Below, piece by piece: positions 56,481 through 64,000 of a stretch of DNA of 64,000 bases. This DNA comes from Monodelphis domestica. Taxonomy: Eukaryota; Chordata; Mammalia; Didelphimorphia; Didelphidae. The DNA lies in NCBI RefSeq assembly GCF_027887165.1, contig NC_077227.1, forward strand, positions 349,477,207-349,541,206. Reading direction: 5' to 3'. Below the pieces are notes generated by a model, which saw only the letters and a program-made list of their open reading frames with translations, made no database searches and had not been told where the DNA came from. The translations under genes were made by a program, and so were the position numbers. Positions within the stretch are counted from its first letter, which is position 1. Every line of letters starts with the position of its first letter.

Positions 56481-56739
56481 TGAGGCCAATATCTTCTTAA
56501 AGCAAACTCAGCAGAATTTGACTCATGTTTATGTATGCATAGCAGCTTGTCTAGTCAGTCAATCCACAGTTGATTCCACATTAACTTGGTGGCCTGCAGT
56601 GTACTAAATCATGGAAATACAAATATCAGCCTAAAGGAGGGCAGTTCCTGCCCTCAAGGAACTGACATTCAACACATTTTCAGGAAGGTGCAATGTATGG
56701 AGATTAAGGTACCCAACCTGAAAAAATCCAGGAAAATCC

Positions 56740-57342
56740 AAAGTGTAGCCCGGAGAGGAAATACCACCATCTCACTTAATCCATCTGTCCCTGTTAGCCA
56801 TTGTCCTCTTTATCTCCTCTCTTTTGTGGCCAAACTCCTTGAGAAAGGTGCCTATAACTGATACTTCTACTTCTCTCACTCTTCTAAATTATAAACTACC
56901 TGGATTCTACCATTATTATTCAACTGAAACTTTTTTCAAAGTTATTAATGATTTTTAATTGTCAAATCTAATAGCTTTTGCTCAATTCTCATTTTTCTTG
57001 ACCTTTGTCTTCTATATGCTCTTCTTTTCTGTTTGTGTGTGTGTGTGTGTGTTTGGTGACAGCTTTCTCCTGGTTCCCTTCCTATCTGCTTGACCACTTC
57101 GTAGTCTCCTATTAGATCTTCATTGAGGTTACTCTCTCCAATCTTGGGTGTTCCCCCTAGGCTTTGTCCTGGACATTTTTTCCTCTCTATACTTTCTCTT
57201 CAGCTCCCATGGTTTCAGTGATCTCTATGCAGATATTTCTTGAATCTAAATGTAATCTCTCTCCTGATCTCCAGACTCCCATCCCCAGTTGCCTATATCT
57301 TAAACTCAACATGTCCAAAATCAAACTCATTATTTTTTATGC
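56740..57342 (+). mobile_element. L2 LINE, 5' part, split by an L1
   Basis: Ends with CTTAAACTCAACATGTCC and AAAATCAAACTCATTATT, standard L2 ORF2 text; earlier blocks include TATCTCCTCTCTTTTGTGGCC. A short (TG)n run lies within it at about 57033-57052. Confidence 0.75.
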
Positions 57343-57354
57343 AAAACCATCCCC

Positions 57355-57896
57355 ACATGTTCATCAATTGGGGAATGGCCAAATAAACTATGGTATATGA
57401 TGATGGGTTACTATTGTGCTATAAGAAATGATGAGCAGGATGATTTCAGAAAAAGCTGGAAAAACCAACATGAACTGATGTAGAGTGAAATAAGCAGAAC
57501 TGGGAAAATCAATGTACACAGTAACAGCAATATTGTGAGATGGTCAACTATGAAAGACAGCTATTCTCAGCAATATAATGATCAACAATTCTGAAGGATT
57601 TATAACAAAGAATGCTATCATTGGAATGCAGATCAAAGCATACTATTTTTCACTTTAGCTTATATGTGTTTTTATTTAGAGGTTTTGATTTTATGAGTAT
57701 TCTCTTCCAACAATGACCAATATGGAAGTATAGTTTACATAATAATACATGTATAACCCAGATCCAATTGCTTGCCATCTCTAGGAGGGGGAAGAGAAAG
57801 GAGAGAGGGAGATGATTTTGATCTTATAATTTTGGAAAATATGATGAAAAAAATATTGCATGTAATTGAGGAAATTTTTTTTAAAGAATAGAAAAA
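57355..57896 (+). mobile_element. L1 3' end inserted in L2, with 12-bp duplication
   Basis: Sense L1 3' end: TCAATTGGGGAATGGCCAAA, GTTACTATTGTGCTATAAG, GTAGAGTGAAATAAGCAG, ending in an A-rich tail. AAAACCATCCCC (57343-57354) and AAAACTATCCCC (57897-57908) flank it, differing by one base, consistent with target-primed insertion. Confidence 0.85.
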
Positions 57897-57908
57897 AAAC
57901 TATCCCCC

Positions 57909-58340
57909 CTTCTAAACTTCTTCATTATTGTTGAGTATTATCATCCTCTAGGTCACCTAGGCTCTAAAAATGACTGCTACCTTTTGACTCCTTCCTCACT
58001 CTCATCCCCTTTTACCCTCCCCCCACATCCAATATGTTATCAAATTCTGAGACCTTGACAGCATAGCTTTGTATTCACCAGATTTTGCCCTCTGACATCA
58101 TCCTGATGCAGGCTGTCATTATCTCTTGCCTGTTCTATCACACGAGCCTTCTGGTTTCCCTGTTCCAATTTTCTTTCCTCTTAAGTCTATCTTCTTATTC
58201 AACAGTCAAATTGATCTTAAAACACAAGTTCCAATAATGTCAATTCTATTCAATAAACTGTAGGGGTTCCCTATTACAAGAACAAATATAAAATTATTTT
58301 TTCAAGCCCATCACAACCTAGCTCCTTCTGACCATTTCAA
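57909..58340 (+). mobile_element. L2 LINE, distal part
   Basis: Continues the L2 interrupted at 57342 (CTTTTGACTCCTTCCTCAC, CCAATATGTTATCAAATTCTG, GCTGTCATTATCTCTTGCC). Confidence 0.75.
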
Positions 58341-58689
58341 TCTTTATTTTTTGTATGTGACAATGGATTTAATTCAGCACCCAAAATAGCAAATAAATAA
58401 AAGACCTTATTCTCAGTCTGGCAGTTTTCAACCTGATTTGTGTAAGGCTGTTTTTTAACTAGTTGTGGTAGAACATATTTTCAGCTATGATACAAGAGCT
58501 GTCAGTCTGCCCTTCTCAAAAAGCTTTCTAGTCACTGATTCATTAAATAGCAGCAGAAATGGCCAGAGGGTGGCTCTAAAGAGGTGAATCTCAGAAGTTA
58601 ATTAATACATAGCAAAGCTCAGACCAGTAGAGTAATAATCTCATTATTACTGATATTTTTACTGAATTTATTTTTAATTGAAAATTTCT
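58341..58689. other. No identifiable feature
   Basis: AT-rich, no gene or repeat recognised. Confidence 0.35.
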
Positions 58690-59420
58690 ATTTAATTAAT
58701 TAATTTAGAATATTTTTCCATGGTTACATGATTCATGTTCTTCCCCTCCCCTCCTCCCCCACTCCACCATCCCCTTATTTTTCTTTTGTTTCTACTCCCA
58801 CAGTTCTCCTCTGAATGTGAATATTGTTCTTTATCATAAGTCCCTCCAAATTGTCCTGGATCATTGCATTGCTGCTACTAGAGAAATACATTACACAATA
58901 CAATATTGTGCCACAGTGTATCAGTCTCTGTGTACAATGTTCTCCTAGTTCTGCTCCTTTTGCTATGCATCAATTCCTGGAGATTGTTCCAGTTCACATG
59001 GAATTCCTCTAGTTCATTATTTCTTTGAGCACAATAGTATTCCATCACCAACAGATACCACAATTTGTTCAGCCAGTTGCCCAGTTGAAAGGCATCCCCT
59101 AATTTTCCAATTTTTTGCTACCACAAAAAGAGCGGCTATAAATATATATAAATATATGTATATTTAAAACCCTTACCTTCTGTCTTGGAATTAATACTGT
59201 GTATTGGCTCAAGGCAGAAGAATGGTAAGGGCTAGGCAGTGGGGGGTCAAGTGACCTGCCCAAGGTCACACAGCTGGGAAGTGTCTGAGGCCAGATTTGA
59301 ATCTAGGACCTCCTGTCTCTAAATCCACTGAGCTACCCAGCTGCCCCCTAGAAATATTTTTGTTCAAGTCTTTCCCCCCATTATCTCTTTGGGTTGTAAA
59401 CCCAGCAATGGAGGGACTTT
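58690..59420 (-). mobile_element. L1 3' portion split by a CORE-SINE (59160-59350)
   Basis: Antisense L1 (- strand MEYYCAQRNNELEEFHVNW near 59040-58980) reaching GCGGCTATAAATATAT, then a CORE-SINE, then AGAAATATTTTTGTTCAAGT. Confidence 0.85.
59160..59350 (-). mobile_element. CORE-SINE nested in L1
   Basis: AAAACCCTTACCTTCTGTC, GGGTCAAGTGACCTGCCC, AATCCACTGAGCTACCC and CTGCCCCC. It is in antisense orientation. Confidence 0.92.
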
Positions 59421-59424
59421 AATT

Positions 59425-60260
59425 TTTTTGGTTACAATACTTACTTTATTTCCCTCCCTCCCCTCTACCCACTCTTCCTGCAGTCAATGCGCAATTGCAT
59501 TGGGTATTACTTATGTCCTTGATCAGAACCTATTTCCATGTTGTTGTTTACACTAGAATGTTCATTTAGAGTCTACATCCCCAGCCATATCCCCTTGACC
59601 CATGTATTCAAGCAGTTGTTTTTCTTCGGTGTTTTTACTCCCACAGTGTTTCCTCTGAATGTGGATAGTGGTTTTTCTCATAGATTCCTTCCAGTTGTTC
59701 AGGATCACTGCATTGCCACCAATGGAGAAGTCCATTACATTTGATTGTACCACAGTGTATCAGTCTCTGTGTACAATGTTTTCCTGGTTCTGCTCCTCTC
59801 ACTCTGCATCACTTCCTGGAGGTTGTTCCAGTCTCCATGGAATTCCTCTACTTTATTATTCCTTTAAGCACAATAGTATTCCATCACCAACATATACCAC
59901 AATTTGTTCAGCCATTCCCCAATTGAAGGGCATGCCCTCATTTTCCAATTTTTTGCTACCACAAAGAGTGCAGCTATGAATATTCTTGTACAAGTCTTTT
60001 TCCTTATTATCTCTTTGGGGATCCAGCTATGGCTGGATCAAAGGGCAGACAGTTTTTTTAAAGCCCTTTGGGCATAGTTCCAGATTGCCATCCATAATGG
60101 TTGGAACAATTCACAACTCCACCAGCAATGCATTAATATCCCATTTTTGCCACATCTCCTCCAACATTTATTACTTTCTTTTGCTGTCATGTTAGCTAAT
60201 CTGCTTATTACTCTAATTTGTGTCATCTTGAAAGTGTGATAAGCATGCCATTTCTTTCTG
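59425..60260 (-). mobile_element. L1 3' portion, second copy, antisense
   Basis: Antisense L1 3' end: the - strand has VDFSIGGNAVILNNWKESMR-type text, and the + strand shows ATACCACAATTTGTTCAGCC, GCTATGAATATTCTTGTAC, GGTTGGAACAATTCACAAC and CCAGCAATGCATTAATATCC. It is the best-preserved L1 end in the window. It adjoins another L1 copy to the left, possibly two insertions. Confidence 0.9.
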
Positions 60261-60299
60261 GCTCTGTTCCTTAATTTTGCAGACTTTTTAACCTCCTTA

Positions 60300-61100
60300 T
60301 TAAAAGGATATTAGAAATTGGGTCTTGTTATATTAGTTTAGAGATAAGAAGTGGAGAAGCTGGATTGAGAAAGAGTTGGAGTTTCAAACAGATGAGACAG
60401 AGTGTCAGTTTCAAGTCTAACAGTTTTTCTGTGTGTCAGTTGGTCTCTGGCAGTTGGCAGTCACACACAGAGACTCCTGCTCTGAGGGCTTTGAGGAGGT
60501 AATATCTTTGCCTCTCTCTCTCACTGTATGAGGTAAAGACCTGAAGGAATTAAGTGTTTTCTTTTTCCAACTTGGGAAACACTACTGACTTATCTATTAC
60601 TGTCTTTATATTGTTTAACTCTGAGAAAACCAAAGAAAGACCTGGTCTTTGGTTTGGACTGAGTCTGCTAAGGCTCAAAATCCTAACTTGATTCTTTTTG
60701 AGATTCAACCAGCTAGCCTTTGTTATTTTTATAACTTGGAGGCTAATTAAAAATTATAAGGATAATATTGTTAGTTTTATTTAGAATAGTAAAAATCTGG
60801 GTCAGTCAGATAAGGAAGGATTAGAATAGCCTGTGAAAAACAGGAGAAGTAGATCCTTGTGGAACCAGGGAGTTCTATTTGGGTGGAGTTAGAATCCCTT
60901 GGAGTTAAAAATCCTTTTATCCTTATATATTTCAACAAATATTTTATTTTTTTATAACCAGAGCCTCTTTAGCATCCTTATGCCTGGCTCTGAAGAGAAG
61001 TTCACTTATAAGCTTCACTTCACTTATATAAGATATTTTGTGAGCACAACAAGCAGAGTATCAAAATCAGTTTATAACCAATAATCAAATCTATTGCTTT
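60300..61100. other. Unclassified, LTR-like sequence
   Basis: Contains TCAGTTGGTCTCTGGCAG and other G+C-enriched blocks, but no matched ends or duplication. No gene was recognised. Confidence 0.25.
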
Positions 61101-61149
61101 ATTAGTTTTTGTAGACTTGCCTTTTATTTTTACAATATGATGGCCATTT

Positions 61150-61575
61150 TACTTTACATATGTCTCTGCCTTGTCTGACCATTCTTGTCTTGTACCTTTT
61201 TCACCAACAGTGGCTTACTTGCTGTTCCTTGCACAGGACACTCCAACTTCTGATTCTTAATTTTAACTGGCTGTCCTCCATGTCTGGAGCACTTTGTCCT
61301 CACCTTCATCTCCTGGTTTTCCTCATTTCCTTCAAGTCTTAGCTAAAATTTGACCCATGGAGAGAAGTCTTTCCCATCTCCTACTCAATGCTACTGCTTT
61401 CTGTCTGAGGCTACCTTCCATTTAATTTCAGTAGCTCTCTGATGTACATTGTTGTTTGCATGTTATCTCCCTTCTTAGAATGTGAGCTCCTTGAAGGGAG
61501 GATCTGCTTTTTTGCATTTCTTTGATTCCTAGCGCTTACTTAGCACTGGGCTTGATTTGATTGGTTATGATATTT
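61150..61575 (+). mobile_element. L2 LINE 3' end, well preserved
   Basis: GAGCACTTTGTCCTCACCTT, TCCTTCAAGTCTTAGCTAAA, TACATTGTTGTTTGCATG, GAATGTGAGCTCCTTGAAGG and a TTCCTAGCGCTTACTTAGCA end. Confidence 0.88.
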
Positions 61576-62055
61576 CAAAGGAAGTCACTACTATCAACTG
61601 GGATAACACTAATTCTGTTAATACAGTTTCATATTGCCTTGTTTCAAGAAAGCAATGTACAATTTACTACTAAAATTCCTATTATTTTTTTACACTTGAA
61701 TTACTCTTAAGTCTTCTCTCATCCTTTCCTTGAAAATAAAAACAACCCAAAGTCCAGGACTTCTTATTTATCTCTGTTAAATTTCAGCTTGCCAGTCTAT
61801 TGTTTTAGCCTTTAATCTATTTGGATCCCAAATATGTTATCCAAACACATAATCATCCCTCCTAGCTTTGTAACATTTATGGATCTGATAAACATGCTTT
61901 CTATCTTCATCTAAATGCAGAAACTTAATTGGATGTAAGAGGTGAGGTATGGATCTAAAACTCACTTTTGACCATCCATCAAGCCAGTTTTCCCTATAGT
62001 TTTTATTGAATAACACTTCCATTCCAAATTATTGGTATTTTTCTCTTTTCTTTTA

Positions 62056-62236
62056 AATAAACCCTTACCTTCTGTCTTAATATCAATTCTAAGATAAAAG
62101 AGCAACAAGGGCTGGGTAATTGGGGCTAAGTGACTTGCCCAAGGTCACATAGCTAGCAAGTGTTTGAAGCCACATTTGAATCCAGGTCCTCCTGATTCCA
62201 GGACTAGAGATCTATCCATTGTGCTACCTAGCCCTT
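62056..62236 (-). mobile_element. CORE-SINE
   Basis: Antisense: TAAACCCTTACCTTCTGTC, AAGTGACTTGCCCAAGGTCA, ATCTATCCATTGTGCTACC. Confidence 0.9.
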
Positions 62237-62459
62237 ATTGGTGTTTTAAAATAGGTTTCATTATGCATTACATATTTCTAGGTTCTCTTCCATTCTTTTG
62301 ATCTGGTGTGTGTTTGTGTGTATATGTACATCTTTTTCTAGTGCCAGATAGTTTTTGTAATTAAAAAAAAACAAAACAAACTAAACCTATAATTTAATTG
62401 CACAGGCAATTCTGAATGAGTAAATTCCCCAACCAAAACAGGCCATTATCTCTAAATTA

Positions 62460-62595
62460 AGTCTTAAAGAAAGTTACCTGGGGTATTCAACAGTAAGTGA
62501 CTTTCCTGAAAGTCACACAGTTAGTATGAGTCAGAGATGGATCTTGAACCCTGATCTTCCCAAGATCCGCTCCCTATCCACTGTGCCAAGATACC
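62460..62595 (-). mobile_element. MIR/SINE fragment
   Basis: CAACAGTAAGTGACTTTCC, GAAAGTCACACAGTTAG, CCCTATCCACTGTGCC. Confidence 0.6.
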
Positions 62596-64000
62596 TTTCA
62601 TAATATATTTTAAAATGTCAGTCCTTTTATCAATTTATTTTGAATAGTTCTTGATATTTCATGTTATAACATCCATTCAATTTTATGAAATAAATTCTGT
62701 TGATCAATCAACTATCAAAATATTAACTAATGGTATTTTGATTTGTTGTACTGAATGTATAATTTGACTTGGGAATTACTTATTTCTTAAACTGTATTTG
62801 CTCAGTTTGTTCAGTTCTTTGCTTCCAGTCAGAATCATTTGGAAGTTATTCTGGTTTGTGCCTAAATATGATATATTTTTGTCATTATAATAAATATATT
62901 TCTTTATAGTTTCTCTTCCTTTTTTGTGGGTGGTATGTAGAAATGTAGGTTTTTCTTAAGTACTTTTTTGTTTTTTTTTTTTAATTTAAAATTTTCTAGG
63001 TTGCAAATAGAGGTTTTAATTTTTTTTACCAACAACTTATATTTCTTTTTTGTTTCATGTCTTATTACTATGGTTAATATAAGGAAGTCAACATTATAAA
63101 TTTGCCCTCAAATACTTCTTTCGATGCATTCCTTAAGTTTTTAATATGTACATTAGTATCTCATTATCTTTTATATGATGTTACTGTTGTTATACTTCTT
63201 TCTCCAACAAATTATTTATTAAATCTTTTTTAGTTTTTTTGTAGGCCTACACACAGTAATTCATGTCATTATTTGCTAACTCTATTGCAGTATGTCTTGT
63301 AAATATACGTACAAGATCTCTGCTTTTAAAACTTCCTCATCTATAAAGTGGAGTTGAATTAGATGACCTAGATTTTTTCAGACTCTGAAATTATGTAACA
63401 ATTAATATTTATGTATATATATATTCTTAGAAAAACATAAAATATTATTTGCTTTTACTGTTGAGCTCTTTCCATATACCATTAGATTTTGTTTGTGTAA
63501 GTTCATATCTTTTTTGTTGAATTTATCATATTTAGAAGGCCAAGTGTTAAACATCTACCATTTCTTTAAAAAAATCAATAAAACTTTTGAAATTGAGATT
63601 TTTCCAAAATTATTAGGTTCACATGTTTAAATGCTAAATTTTTAACCATACTTTAAATTTAAAATCTGTGGATCTCTGGATTGAATTTATTTTCTCTAAA
63701 TAGCATAGTCAGATTCTTGTTAGTTCATTTCATAATCCCTTTTCCCCTTTTATTTAAAGTTTAGTCCTTTAAATGTAATGTTTGTGTAATTTGATTTGTA
63801 CCATTACTTGTGATCATGTATGATTTTTAAAAAATGTTGCCTTTTTCTTCTTTTGTTTTTTTCCATTCTGCCTCCCTAAACCTTTTTTTCTGCCATCTTG
63901 ACTAATTTCCCACCCCAATAGACACAGCATTTTCATCTGAGAAATAAATATCTTTTTTAAAAGGAAGAAAGCAGACAATTCTACCTGAATCTTGAGTTGC
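62596..64000. other. No identifiable gene or repeat
   Basis: Strongly AT-rich; the only recognisable pieces are low-complexity T- and A-runs. No ORF of note. Confidence 0.4.

Overview
This is a stretch of marsupial nuclear DNA, repeat-dense and AT-rich. Three lines of evidence point to a marsupial. The interspersed repeats are a marsupial-type L1, abundant tRNA-derived CORE-SINEs with MIR and L2 relics, and many solo LTRs. A nuclear copy of mitochondrial DNA near 33.5-35.9 kb ends in the tRNA order (probable Ala)-Cys-Trp after ND2, the start of the rearranged marsupial order rather than the eutherian Trp-Ala-Asn-Cys-Tyr. The one complete protein is close to, but distinct from, human SLC26A2. 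Family and product names come from memory of the sequences; no database search was possible.

The only intact protein-coding gene I can support is SLC26A2 (sulfate/anion exchanger), on the + strand. It has a CpG-island promoter with a probable noncoding first exon carrying a CAG-type trinucleotide run (about 25.4-25.83 kb), a 21 kb first intron, coding exon 2 (46938-47594) and coding exon 3 (50410-51930). The spliced product is 725 residues. On the - strand, two exons (21918-22054 and 19374-19525) look like the third immunoglobulin domain of CSF1R. No kinase exons were recognised to their left, so this may be a partial or decaying gene, or one with large introns.

Region by region. 0-5 kb: an old L1 ORF2 body interrupted by an AUH processed pseudogene with a perfect 10-bp target-site duplication, a solo LTR, and a tRNA-Met-like/LTR composite. 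5-15 kb: L2 and SINE relics, LTRs nested in SINEs, a CpG-rich unclassified block (7.74-8.29 kb) and the 3' part of a - strand endogenous retrovirus fossil. 15.7-16.1 kb: a long TTCC/TTTC microsatellite. 17-25 kb: LTRs, SINEs, the CSF1R-like exons, and an inverted repeat of about 220-bp arms with a tRNA-Met-like sequence in its centre. 25.4-33 kb: SLC26A2 promoter and intron 1, with a degenerate roughly 70-bp tandem array, an LTR and a hAT-Charlie relic. 33.5-35.9 kb: the mitochondrial insert. 36-46 kb: L1, LTR, L2 and SINE relics. 46.9-52 kb: SLC26A2 coding exons. 52-64 kb: presumed SLC26A2 3' flank and then repeats, including a 426-bp hAT element with a perfect 8-bp duplication inside a SINE and an L2 split by an L1.

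The genes do not form a pathway. SLC26A2 is a stand-alone locus, and most other content is transposable-element history. Stretches not listed held nothing I could identify beyond AT-rich or degraded repeat sequence.
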